A DNA stretch of 64,000 nucleotides from Rhizobium sp. Root1212 (GTDB taxonomy: Bacteria > Pseudomonadota > Alphaproteobacteria > Rhizobiales > Rhizobiaceae), in contig NZ_LMDA01000012.1 in the NCBI RefSeq assembly GCF_001424985.1, forward strand, positions 434,001-498,000, written 5' to 3'. Numbering within the stretch: the first letter of the stretch is position 1; each line of letters starts with the position of its first letter. A program made the translations under genes and the position numbers. This document shows, one piece after another, positions 17,321 through 25,590 of the stretch. The notes below the pieces were generated by a model. That model was not told the DNA's origin. It searched no databases and was given only the letters and a program-made list of their open reading frames with translations.

Positions 17321-18289
17321 ATGCTGGTTTTCATCATCAAGCGCCTCGGGAATGCGATCCTGGTGATGCTTGCCGTCGCCTTGCTCGCCTTCCTGATCTT
17401 CCGGCTGGCGGGCGACCCCGTCGAGCTGATGGTGGGCGAGCAGACGTCGCAAGCCGACAAGGATGCGCTGCGCGAGCGGCTCGGCCTGAATGACGGCCTG
17501 ATCACCCAATATGTCCGCTTCGTCGGCGATGCGGCCCAGGGCAATTTCGGCGTTTCCTACCGCAACGGCCAGAAGGTGCTGCCGCTGATCGCCGAACGCT
17601 TCCCGGCGACGCTGGAGCTGGTTCTGGTCGCGACCTTCCTGTCGCTGATCGTCGGCCTGCCGCTCGGGGTGATCACCGCAATCAAACGCGGCAAATGGTA
17701 TACGGAGGGCCTGCAATTCCTCTCCATTGTCGGGGTGTCGCTGCCGAGCTTCGTGGTCGGCATCCTGCTTATCCTCGTCTTCGCCGTCATCCTGGGATGG
17801 GCGCCGTCCTTCGGGCGGGGTGACGTGGTGCAGCTCGGCTGGTGGTCTACGGGCTTCCTGACCTCGTCCGGCCGCGCCGCCCTGATCCTGCCCTCGATCG
17901 CGCTGTCGCTTTACCAGATCACGCTGGTCATGCGGCTGGTGCGTGCGGAAATGCTGGAAGTGCTGCGCTCCGATTTCGTCAAGTTCGCCCGTGCCCGCGG
18001 CATTCCGCGCTGGCGTATCTATTTCCGCCATGCGCTGCGCAACTGTCTGATGCCGGTCGTCACCATGACGGCGATGAATGTCGGCTCGCTGATCGCCTTT
18101 GCGCTGATCACCGAAACCGTGTTCCAGTGGCCGGGCATGGGCATGCTGTTCATCCAGGCCGTGACCTTCCTCGACATCCCGGTCATGGCCGCCTATCTCT
18201 GCATCATCTCCTTCATCTTCGTCGTGCTCAACACGCTGGTCGATATCGCCTATGCGGTCATCGATCCCCGTCTGCGCACGGCACGCTAA
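17321..18289 (+). CDS. ABC transporter permease (DppB-like)
   Basis: A 322-residue inner-membrane subunit of a peptide/opine/nickel-class importer, preceded by GAGAGG. MLVFIIKRLGNAILVMLAVALLAF is the standard first helix, followed by the periplasmic DppB region (DPVELMVGEQTS, LGLNDGLITQYVRFVGD) and five further helices. The ATPase-coupling EAA loop is at about 218-245 (VRAEMLEVLRSDFVKFARARGIP). It starts an operon of two permeases, two amidohydrolases and two ATPases with gaps of a few bp or overlaps. Operator and promoter lie about 195 bp upstream. Confidence 0.93.
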   Translation: MLVFIIKRLGNAILVMLAVALLAFLIFRLAGDPVELMVGEQTSQADKDALRERLGLNDGLITQYVRFVGDAAQGNFGVSYRNGQKVLPLIAERFPATLELVLVATFLSLIVGLPLGVITAIKRGKWYTEGLQFLSIVGVSLPSFVVGILLILVFAVILGWAPSFGRGDVVQLGWWSTGFLTSSGRAALILPSIALSLYQITLVMRLVRAEMLEVLRSDFVKFARARGIPRWRIYFRHALRNCLMPVVTMTAMNVGSLIAFALITETVFQWPGMGMLFIQAVTFLDIPVMAAYLCIISFIFVVLNTLVDIAYAVIDPRLRTAR

Positions 18290-18308
18290 CTCAAAGGGGA
18301 CCGGTTCG

Positions 18309-19268
18309 ATGACCCTTCCGCAAACGGCCACGCAGCCAACGGCAAAGCCTGCCCGTCCGCCGCTCCTGAAGCGCATCCGCAACAGCGATGTCTGGTGGTC
18401 CTTCACCCAGAGCCGGGCGGCGCAGATCAGCGCGCTGGTGCTGGCGATCCTGATCCTCGCTGCGATCTTCGCGCCGTTGATCGCTCCGCAGAACCCTTAT
18501 GACGGCGCTTCGCTCGATATGTGGAAGGCGGAGCTGCCGCCGATCTGGGCGGCAGACGGCGAATGGCCCTATCTGCTCGGCACGGATACGCAGGGGCGCG
18601 ACATGCTCTCCGCCATCCTCTACGGCACGCGCATCTCCATCGTCATCGGCGTCGCCTCTGTGGTGCTGTCGCTGGTGATCGGCATGGCTGCGGGCCTCGT
18701 CGCCGGATATTTCGGCGGCTTCACCGATAACCTCTTGATGCGTATCGGCGACATCACCCTGTCGATCCCGACCATCCTCGTCGCCATTCTGGTCTCGACC
18801 GTCGTGCGGCAGATGCTGCCGGAATATCTGCGCGAGGCCGGGGCGTCGGCGGTGCTGGTGCTTGCCATCGCACTTTCCGCCTGGGTGCAATATGCCCGCA
18901 CGGTGCGCGCCCAGGCGATCGTCGAAAGCGGCAAGGATTATGTCTCGGCGGCGAAGCTCATCGGCGTGCCGGCCCGCCGCATCATGATGCTGCACATCCT
19001 GCCCAACACGTTGACGCCGATCATGGTCGCCGCCACGCTGAACTTCGGCATGGCGATCCTGACCGAAGCGACGCTGTCGTTCCTCGGCATCGGCATGCCG
19101 CCGACCCAGCCGTCGCTCGGCACGCTGATCCGTATCGGCAACCAGTTCCTGTTTTCCGGTTCCTGGTGGATCGTCCTGTTCCCCGTCATTCAACTCTGCC
19201 TGCTGGTCGTCACCGTCAACATGCTCGGCGACTGGCTGCGTGATGCCCTTAATCCGAAACTGAGGTAA
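18309..19268 (+). CDS. ABC transporter permease (DppC-like)
   Basis: A 319-residue membrane subunit. The start at 18309 (MTLPQTATQPTAKP) has AAAGGGG at an ordinary distance; an earlier in-frame start at 18252 lies inside the preceding gene. It has the cytosolic N-terminal tail, a first helix (AAQISALVLAILILAAIFAPLI, about residues 40-60), the DppC signature LLGTDTQGRDMLSAILYGTR and the EAA loop VSAAKLIGVPARRIMMLHIL. It pairs with the DppB-like protein encoded 19 bp upstream. The next gene begins 4 bp after its stop. Confidence 0.93.
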   Translation: MTLPQTATQPTAKPARPPLLKRIRNSDVWWSFTQSRAAQISALVLAILILAAIFAPLIAPQNPYDGASLDMWKAELPPIWAADGEWPYLLGTDTQGRDMLSAILYGTRISIVIGVASVVLSLVIGMAAGLVAGYFGGFTDNLLMRIGDITLSIPTILVAILVSTVVRQMLPEYLREAGASAVLVLAIALSAWVQYARTVRAQAIVESGKDYVSAAKLIGVPARRIMMLHILPNTLTPIMVAATLNFGMAILTEATLSFLGIGMPPTQPSLGTLIRIGNQFLFSGSWWIVLFPVIQLCLLVVTVNMLGDWLRDALNPKLR

Positions 19269-19272
19269 GCCC

Positions 19273-20466
19273 ATGCACGATCTTCTTCTCCGCAATGTCA
19301 GGCCGATGGCCGGCGAAAGCTGCGACATCCTGATCAAGAACGGCAAGATCGCGGGTCTCGGCAGCTATCAGCCCGAAGCCGGCATGGCCGTGGAAGACGG
19401 GCATGGCGCGATCGTCGCGCCGGGCCTGATCGACGCCCACACCCATCTCGACAAGACCACCTGGGGCATGCCCTGGCATGTCAACAACCGCGCCGCCATC
19501 CTGCGGGGCCGCATCGATTACGAACGTGAAAACCGTCTGGAAATCGGCATCGATCCGCACCGCCAGTCGATGCGCCATGCCATCGGCCTTGCGGCTCATG
19601 GCGCCAGCCACATCCGCAGCCATGTCGATATCGACACCACCCACGGCCTCTCGATCGTCGAGGGCGTCTGGGAAACGCGGGATTCGCTGAAGGGCATCAT
19701 CGACATCGAGATCGTCGCCTTCCCGCAGTCCGGCGTCATGGTCATGCCGGGCACGGTGGAACTCTTGGATGAAGCCCTGCGTCAGGGCTGCGAAGTTCTG
19801 GGCGGCATCGACCCCTGCGGTATCGACCGCGATCCGAAGGGCCAGCTCGACATTCTCTTCGCACTCGCCGTCAAGCACGGCGTCGATATCGACATCCATC
19901 TGCATGAGGCCGGCGATCTCGGCGCCTTCACGATGGAACTGATTTTCGAGCGCATCCGCGCCAACGGCATGGAAGGCAAGGTGGCGATCAGCCACGCCTT
20001 CGCGCTCGGCATGAACGATTATGTCCGCGTCGGCAAGCTGATCGAAGAGATCGCCCGCCTCGACGTCGCGATCCTGACCACGGGCGCACCGTCTGCCAGC
20101 GTGCCCTCGATCATGCGGCTCAAGGAAGCCGGCGTGCGCGTCGGCGGCGGCTGTGACGGTATTCAGGATACCTGGGGTCCGTGGGGCCTGCCGGACATGC
20201 TCGACCGCGCCAAGATCATCGGCATGAAGAACGGCCTGCGCTCGGATCACGAGCTGGCCCACGTGCTGCACGTCGTCTCCCAGGGCGGCGCCGATGTCAT
20301 GCGACTGGAAGGTTACGGCCTCGATGTCGGCTGCAATGCCGACTTCACGCTGCTGACCGGCGAAACGCTCGCCCATGCCGTCGTTGACATCGCGCCGCGG
20401 CCGCTGGTCGTCAAGGGTGGTCGCGTCGTTGCCCGTCAGGGCAAGGCGATCGTGGAGATGCCGTGA
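19273..20466 (+). CDS. Cytosine-deaminase-type amidohydrolase (CodA/AtzC-like)
   Basis: A 397-residue metal-dependent deaminase or amidase with a complete active site of the cytosine-deaminase group: GLIDAHTHLDKT (His56, His58), RSHVDID, DIHLHEAGD (about 206-213), ISHAF (about 238) and Asp in GGGCDGIQDTWGPWG (about 294). Members act on cytosine, creatinine, isocytosine or N-substituted triazines. It is translated from an ATG 4 bp after the DppC-like stop, with GAGG upstream, and its TGA overlaps the next amidohydrolase start. The tight placement between transporter subunits points to use on the imported compound. It has no signal peptide, so it acts in the cytosol. Confidence 0.9.
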   Translation: MHDLLLRNVRPMAGESCDILIKNGKIAGLGSYQPEAGMAVEDGHGAIVAPGLIDAHTHLDKTTWGMPWHVNNRAAILRGRIDYERENRLEIGIDPHRQSMRHAIGLAAHGASHIRSHVDIDTTHGLSIVEGVWETRDSLKGIIDIEIVAFPQSGVMVMPGTVELLDEALRQGCEVLGGIDPCGIDRDPKGQLDILFALAVKHGVDIDIHLHEAGDLGAFTMELIFERIRANGMEGKVAISHAFALGMNDYVRVGKLIEEIARLDVAILTTGAPSASVPSIMRLKEAGVRVGGGCDGIQDTWGPWGLPDMLDRAKIIGMKNGLRSDHELAHVLHVVSQGGADVMRLEGYGLDVGCNADFTLLTGETLAHAVVDIAPRPLVVKGGRVVARQGKAIVEMP

Positions 20467-21953
20467 TGAGCGACATTTCTCTCGATCTCGGCCGTCGTCC
20501 CGAAGGCCGCACGCTCATCACTGCAAGCTGGGTTGTCGGCCATAAGGACGGCAGCCACCGTCTGCTGCGCAACGGCGAAGTCGTGTTCGAAAACGGCGAA
20601 ATCCTGTTCGTCGGCCATCGTTTCCCCGGCGAAGTCGCCCGCCGTATCGATTTCGGCAACGCGCTGATCAGCCCCGGCTTGATCGATCTCGATGCGCTGT
20701 CGGATCTCGACACCACCATTCTCGGCATCGACCACCATCCGGGCTGGGCCAAGGGCCGCGTCTGGCCGCGCTCCTATGTCGAGGCCGGTCCTTATGAAAT
20801 GTACAGCCAGGAAGAGCTGGCCTTCCAGAAGCGCTTCGCCTTCGGCCAACTGCTCCTGAACGGTATCACCACGGCCGCGCCGATCGCCTCGCTGTTTTAC
20901 CGCGAATGGGGCGAAACGGTCGCCGAATTCGATGCGGCGGCCGATGCTGCCGGCGATCTCGGCCTGCGTGTCTATCTCAGCCCCGCCTACCGCTCCGGCG
21001 GCATGGTTTTGGAAGAGCCGGGCCGCATGGTGCCGGTGTTTGACGAGGAACGCGGCTTCCAGGGCCTTAAGGATGCCATCGCCTATATCGAGCGGCAGAA
21101 CGGCCGTCACGGCGATCTCGTGCGCGGCATGCTGGCGCCTGACCGGGTGGAGACTTCGACACTGGTACTGATCCAGCGAACGGATGCAGCCGCCCGCGAT
21201 CTCGGCTGCAAGTTCCGCCTGCACATGGCGCAGGGGGCGATGGAAGTCGAGACGGTGCGCAAGCTGCATGGCACGACGGCGCCGGTCTGGCTTGCCAAGG
21301 CCGGCCTGCTCAGCGACCGGCTGATTGCGCCGCATGCCACCAATGCGACGGAAGAAGACCTCGGGCTTTATGCGGAAAACGGTGTCTCCATCGTCCATTG
21401 CCCGCTGGTTTCCGGCCGCGGCGGCAGCATCCTCAATTCCTTCTCCGCCTGCCGCGAGAAGGGCATCAACATCGCCATGGGCACGGACACGACGCCTGCG
21501 GATATGTGGATGAACCTGCTGACCGGCCTGATCACCGGCCGCATCGCCGATGGCGCACCGGACAAGCTGCGTTCGGCCGATCTTTTCGATGCCGCTACCA
21601 TCGGTGGCGCCCGTGCGCTCGGCCGTAGTGACCTCGGCCACCTGTCGCCGGGTGCGCGTGCCGATATCGCCGTCTTCGATCTCGATGACGCGGTCATGGC
21701 ACCGTCGATCGATCCGATCACGACGCTGGTCACCGGCGGTTCGGGCAAGGTTACCCGCGCCGTCTTCGTCGATGGCCGCGTTTCGATGCTGTCGCGCAAG
21801 GTCGCGGGCATCGACATGGAGAGGGCCCGCATTCGGGCACAGGCCCAGTATGACGGGCTGATCGCCAAATATCCCGAGCGAAGCTGGGCCAATCCCCCGG
21901 TTTCGGAAATCTTCCCGCCGAGCTATCCGATCGAGGTGGACGCAAATGGGTGA
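20466..21953 (+). CDS. Amidohydrolase-family protein lacking the HxH motif (paralogue B)
   Basis: A 495-residue protein starting at the ATG at 20466 in a TGATG overlap with the previous gene; a GTG one codon earlier is possible. It is homologous along its whole length to the protein at 15552-17051, with long identical blocks (for example VARRIDFGNALISPGLIDLD against VARRIDFGTALISPGLIDLD). It too has Asp76 and Leu78 in place of the HxH pair. His in FRLHMAQGAME, His in LIAPHATNAT, His in VHCPLVS and Asp in AMGTDTTPADM are kept. The shared replacement shows that the change is a conserved feature and not an error. It overlaps the ATPase gene by 8 bp. Confidence 0.87.
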   Translation: MSDISLDLGRRPEGRTLITASWVVGHKDGSHRLLRNGEVVFENGEILFVGHRFPGEVARRIDFGNALISPGLIDLDALSDLDTTILGIDHHPGWAKGRVWPRSYVEAGPYEMYSQEELAFQKRFAFGQLLLNGITTAAPIASLFYREWGETVAEFDAAADAAGDLGLRVYLSPAYRSGGMVLEEPGRMVPVFDEERGFQGLKDAIAYIERQNGRHGDLVRGMLAPDRVETSTLVLIQRTDAAARDLGCKFRLHMAQGAMEVETVRKLHGTTAPVWLAKAGLLSDRLIAPHATNATEEDLGLYAENGVSIVHCPLVSGRGGSILNSFSACREKGINIAMGTDTTPADMWMNLLTGLITGRIADGAPDKLRSADLFDAATIGGARALGRSDLGHLSPGARADIAVFDLDDAVMAPSIDPITTLVTGGSGKVTRAVFVDGRVSMLSRKVAGIDMERARIRAQAQYDGLIAKYPERSWANPPVSEIFPPSYPIEVDANG

Positions 21954-22929
21954 AGCACAACAGGCGGTCATCGATGTCCGCAACCTGAAGGTCGAGTTTC
22001 CGGGCCGTCGCGGCACGGTGACGGCGCTGTCCGATGTCAGCCTTTCGATCCGCGCCGGGGAAATCCTCGGCGTGGTCGGGGAATCCGGGGCCGGCAAGTC
22101 GATGACCGGCCTTGCCATCCAGGGGCTGCTCGAACGCCCCGGCCACATCGCCGATGGTGAAATCTGGCTCGGCACGCGCCGCATCGATACGCTCGGCGAC
22201 AAGGAAATGGAAAAGATCCGCGGCCGCGAAATCGGCGCGATCTTCCAGGACCCGCTGACTTCGCTCAACCCGCTGTTCACGGTGGGCGCGCAGCTCACCG
22301 AAACCATCCGCCAGCATCTGTCGCTCGGCAAAACCGAGGCTAGGGCGCGCGCGATACAGCTTTTGCGCGATGTCGGCATTCCCTCGCCAGAAGAGCGGGT
22401 CAACCACTATCCGCACCAGTTTTCCGGCGGCATGCGCCAGCGCGTGGTGATCGCGCTCGCACTTTCGGCTTCCCCGAAGCTGGTGATCGCCGACGAGCCC
22501 ACGACGGCGCTCGACGTATCGATCCAGGCACAGATCATTTCGCTGCTGCGTCGACTCTGCAAGGAGAAGCAGACGGCCGTGATGCTGGTGACTCACGATA
22601 TGGGTGTCATCGCCGAAGCAGCCGATCGCGTCGCCGTGCTCTATGCCGGCCGCCTCATCGAAATCGGCCCGGTCGAGCAGGTGCTGCATGCGCCGCGCCA
22701 TCCTTATACGCAAGGCTTGATGGCCTCGATCCCGTCGCTCGGCGCTCGGGTGGAAAGGCTGAACCAGATCGACGGCTCGATGCCGCGGCTCGATGCCATT
22801 CCGACCGGCTGCGCCTTCAATCCGCGCTGTCGCTCCGCCGGCCCGCGCTGTCTGCGCGAACGCCCCGAACTCACCGCTGTCGGCGATGGCGCCAGCGCCT
22901 GCTGGATGAATGCAGGAGGAACCGCATGA
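21946..22929 (+). CDS. ABC transporter ATP-binding protein (DppD-like)
   Basis: A 327-residue cytosolic ATPase of the oligopeptide-class importer. It has Walker A GESGAGKS (about 46-53), the Q-loop in [13 protein letters not shown], signature FSGGMRQR (about 161-168), Walker [13 protein letters not shown] and the H-switch in VTHDMGV. The C-terminal OppD/F extension contains the cysteine-bearing motif [17 protein letters not shown], which in this family can hold an iron-sulfur cluster. Start and stop both overlap neighbouring genes, so translation is coupled. Confidence 0.94.
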   Translation: MGEAQQAVIDVRNLKVEFPGRRGTVTALSDVSLSIRAGEILGVVGESGAGKSMTGLAIQGLLERPGHIADGEIWLGTRRIDTLGDKEMEKIRGREIGAIFQDPLTSLNPLFTVGAQLTETIRQHLSLGKTEARARAIQLLRDVGIPSPEERVNHYPHQFSGGMRQRVVIALALSASPKLVIADEPTTALDVSIQAQIISLLRRLCKEKQTAVMLVTHDMGVIAEAADRVAVLYAGRLIEIGPVEQVLHAPRHPYTQGLMASIPSLGARVERLNQIDGSMPRLDAIPTGCAFNPRCRSAGPRCLRERPELTAVGDGASACWMNAGGTA

Positions 22930-23915
22930 CCGTATCCGCTCAGAAAGCGCCGGCGCTCACCGTTCGCGGCCTGTCCAAGACCTTCGACGTTTCCGCCCCC
23001 TGGCTGAACCGCGTCATCGAGCGCAAGCCCCGCCAGTTCGTACAGGCCGTCAACGGTATCGATTTCACCGTGCCGGCCGGCGGCTGTCTCAGCATCGTCG
23101 GCGAAAGCGGCTGCGGCAAGTCGACCGTGGCGCGGCTGGTGACCGGGCTGTTCAACCCGAGCGCCGGCGAGATCCGCTTCGCGCCGGGCCGCAAGGGTGC
23201 GCCCTTGTCCGCCCAGATGATCTTCCAGGACCCCTATGCGTCGCTCAACCCGCGCTGGCGGGTGAAGAACATCATCGCCGAGCCGCTGCGCGAGCTGAAG
23301 CTGCGCGAGACGGCGGCCGAGGTGACCGAGCGCGTGGAAGAACTGCTGCGCACCGTCGGCCTTTCGGCCTCGGACGGCGAGAAATTCCCGCACGAGTTTT
23401 CCGGCGGCCAGCGGCAGCGCATCTCGATTGCCCGCGCCCTTGCCAGCGAGCCGGAATTCCTCGTCTGCGACGAGCCGACCTCGGCGCTCGACGTTTCGGT
23501 GCAGGCGCAGGTGCTGAACCTGATGCGCCGGCTGCAGGACGAACTGGGGCTGACCTATCTCTTCATCAGCCACGACATGAGCGTCGTGCGCCATATGTCG
23601 GATCGCATCGCGGTGATGTATCTCGGGCGCATCGTCGAAGAGGGGGAGACGGAAGAGCTTTTCGCCAACCCGCGCCACCCCTATACGCAGCTTCTGTTGC
23701 AGACCATTCCCAACATCGCCGCGCCGCAGCGCGACCGGGAGCTTGCGGGCGGCGAAGTGCCGAGCCCGCTAAAGCCGCCGTCGGGCTGCACCTTCCATCC
23801 GCGCTGCCCGATGGCGACCGCGCGCTGCTCGGCGGAAGTGCCGGCCGTGCGCACGCTATCGTCAGGCACGCGCGTCGCCTGCCATCTCGCAACGGATGAG
23901 GTTGTGCCTGCTTGA
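22926..23915 (+). CDS. ABC transporter ATP-binding protein (DppF-like)
   Basis: A 329-residue second ATPase that should heterodimerise with the DppD-like subunit; ATGA overlap with it and GGAGG upstream. Walker A GESGCGKS, Q-loop MIFQDPYASLNPRW, signature FSGGQRQR, Walker B LVCDEPTSALD and switch ISHDMSV are intact. The C-terminal extension carries CTFHPRCPMATARCSAEVP. An insert after the first strand (WLNRVIERKPRQFVQAVNG) is common in the DppF type. It is the last gene of the 17321 operon; a palindromic repeat follows. Confidence 0.94.
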   Translation: MTVSAQKAPALTVRGLSKTFDVSAPWLNRVIERKPRQFVQAVNGIDFTVPAGGCLSIVGESGCGKSTVARLVTGLFNPSAGEIRFAPGRKGAPLSAQMIFQDPYASLNPRWRVKNIIAEPLRELKLRETAAEVTERVEELLRTVGLSASDGEKFPHEFSGGQRQRISIARALASEPEFLVCDEPTSALDVSVQAQVLNLMRRLQDELGLTYLFISHDMSVVRHMSDRIAVMYLGRIVEEGETEELFANPRHPYTQLLLQTIPNIAAPQRDRELAGGEVPSPLKPPSGCTFHPRCPMATARCSAEVPAVRTLSSGTRVACHLATDEVVPA

Positions 23916-23938
23916 GGTGGCGACAGGGGCGGCAATCT

Positions 23939-24073
23939 CGCTCGTCCCCTCTCCCCGCGTGCGGGGGGAGGGCTAGGGTGAGGGGCGGGAAAGCCTCTTC
24001 ACCGGCAGAGATCGCGGTACTGCCCCTCATCCGGCCTGTCGGCCACCCTCTCCCCGCAGGCGGGGAGAAGGGA
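23939..24073. repeat. Composite palindromic intergenic repeat, copy 1
   Basis: Two hairpin modules: one centred on CTCCCCGC..GCGGGG and ending GCTAGGGTGAGGGG (about 23942-23986), the other beginning CCCCTCATCCGGCCTGTCGG and ending CGGGGAGAAGG (24023-24072). The same modules occur at 46648-46804, 51826-51941 and 63079-63194. They lie between the convergent DppF-like and GntR genes and may serve as a bidirectional terminator. Confidence 0.8.
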
Positions 24074-24133
24074 TACGCGGGACCCTCTCGCTTCCAATCT
24101 TCTCACGGCAGGGGAAAGGGACAGGAGAGGAGC

Positions 24134-24811
24134 TTACGCCAGCGCGGCGCGCAGGTCGTGGGAAAGGTCGCGGATTTCGCTGAGGTCGAGTTCGGATTCG
24201 ACGTGTTCGAGATGATGCGCCATCAGGTGGGTCGCCTTGTCGGCATCGTTGGCGGAGATCGCCTCGACGATTTCGGCATGCTCGTCCGGCCCGCAGTTGA
24301 AGCGGTTGGTGTTGCGGTAGACGGCGGTGATCAGCGAGGAGCGGGAGATCAGGTCCCGCATGGTGGTGAACAGGAAGTCGGAGCCGACCGTCTCGGCCAG
24401 CAACAGGTGGAAACCACCGGAGAGCTTGATGATATCGGTGGTGACATCCTGGGTATTGGCGACCCGCTCCCTGGCGACATGCTCGCGCAGGCGCTTCAGA
24501 TCGGCCTTGGAGACCGATTTGCACAGGCGCTCGACGACGCAGCGCTCCACCGTGCGGCGCACGAAAAACACGTCGCGGGCTTCCTCGACGGAGGGCTTGG
24601 AAACGAAGGCGCCGCGATTGGGAATGATGGTGACGAGGCCGTCGCGCTCCAGCACGGTCAGGGCCTGGCGGATGCGGGCGCGGCTGACGTTGAAGATGGC
24701 CGCCAGCTGCTCTTCCTTCAGCTGGACCCCCGGACGCAGCCGGCGTTCGGCGATGGACAGCCAGACTTTCTCGACAATTTGCTGTGTGGACGAGCCGGTT
24801 TGCTCGGTCAT
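24134..24811 (-). CDS. GntR-family transcriptional regulator (FadR/FCD subfamily)
   Basis: A 225-residue regulator. The start is set at the ATG at 24811 (MTEQTGSSTQQIVEKVW), with GGGGA 9 nt upstream; a GTG three codons earlier touches that ribosome site. The winged HTH covers about residues 10-75 (FNVSRARIRQALTVLERDGLVTII), followed by an all-helical FCD effector domain with metal-ligand-type histidines (FHLLLAE, DEHAEIVEAI, AHHLEHVESEL). It is divergent from the flavin-reductase-like gene; the shared gap carries the operator TTGTCAACAA, which is repeated at three other promoters of the island. It is therefore the best candidate for the island's own regulator. Repressor or activator is not decided by sequence. 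Confidence 0.9.
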   Translation of the reverse strand: MTEQTGSSTQQIVEKVWLSIAERRLRPGVQLKEEQLAAIFNVSRARIRQALTVLERDGLVTIIPNRGAFVSKPSVEEARDVFFVRRTVERCVVERLCKSVSKADLKRLREHVARERVANTQDVTTDIIKLSGGFHLLLAETVGSDFLFTTMRDLISRSSLITAVYRNTNRFNCGPDEHAEIVEAISANDADKATHLMAHHLEHVESELDLSEIRDLSHDLRAALA

Positions 24812-24868
24812 CAAATTCACTCCCCGTTGTCTTTAACAAGCGTGATGCGGCGGGAAAAGTCAACTGCA

Positions 24869-24902
24869 ACAATAGGATTTTGATTGCAGAATTGTCAACA
24901 AT
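24869..24902 (-). promoter_or_regulatory. GntR-type operator overlapping the regulator's own promoter
   Basis: ATTGTCAACAAT (24891-24902) is identical to the 12 bp at 13781-13792. Read on the minus strand it contains TTGACA (24898-24893), with an 18-bp spacer to TATTGT (24874-24869), a plausible promoter for the GntR gene. Binding there would give autoregulation. The plus-strand gene begins 39 bp after the operator; a degenerate half-site, TTGTAGATTA, follows at 24914-24923. Confidence 0.65.
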
Positions 24903-24940
24903 ATGAAATCATATTGTAGATTATAGATCGGGGTAAAACC

Positions 24941-25570
24941 ATGGAATTCGACTTTACCGCGCTTGAGGCGCAAAGCCGCTATCGCCTGCTGACCAACTTC
25001 ATCGGACCGCGGCCGATTGCGCTGGTGACGACCCGCTCCGAGGCCGGCCACAACAACGCGGCGCCGATGAGCTTTTTCAATGTCTTCTCCCATGATCCGC
25101 CGATCGTCGTGCTCGGCATCCAGCCGCGCCTGTCCGGCGAGGAGAAGGATACGACGGCCAATATCCGCCGCACCGGGGAATTTGCCATCAATATGGTCGA
25201 CATGACGATCTCGCAGCACATGCTGGTCTGCGGCCTCGGCTTCGACAGCGAAGTGGACGAGCTTTCCATGGCGGGACTCACCGCCACGCCCTGCAAGCAG
25301 ATCGATGCCAGCTATGCGGCGGAATCGCCCTGCGTCTTCGAATGCCGGGTCGAGCGGCTGATCGAGTATCCGCGCCGCACGCTGGTTCTCGGCGAAGTCG
25401 TGCACATGCACGTGCATCGCGAATGCATGGATGCCGAGGGGCATTATGTCGATCCCGAGCGCTACCAGCCGATCGCCCGCCTGCACGCCGACAACTACGT
25501 CACCTCCGATCGCCAGTTCGTCCTGAAGGCCCCGCCGATCACCGATTTTATCAAGCCGCAGGGCAAGTAA
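24941..25570 (+). CDS. Flavin-reductase-like FMN-binding protein
   Basis: A 209-residue protein with the split-barrel flavin-reductase-like domain (Flavin_Reduct family): FIGPRPIALVTTRSEAGHNNAAP (about 20-42) is the characteristic N-terminal strand pair, followed by SFFNVFSHDPPIVVLGI. Related proteins reduce FMN for two-component monooxygenases or act as flavin-dependent oxidoreductases themselves. No partner monooxygenase gene is seen in the island, so its role is unclear. It lies behind the GntR-type operator and 20 bp before the racemase gene, so the two probably form an operon. Confidence 0.87.
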   Translation: MEFDFTALEAQSRYRLLTNFIGPRPIALVTTRSEAGHNNAAPMSFFNVFSHDPPIVVLGIQPRLSGEEKDTTANIRRTGEFAINMVDMTISQHMLVCGLGFDSEVDELSMAGLTATPCKQIDASYAAESPCVFECRVERLIEYPRRTLVLGEVVHMHVHRECMDAEGHYVDPERYQPIARLHADNYVTSDRQFVLKAPPITDFIKPQGK

Positions 25571-25590
25571 GGGCGAAGAAGGTTCATTTC

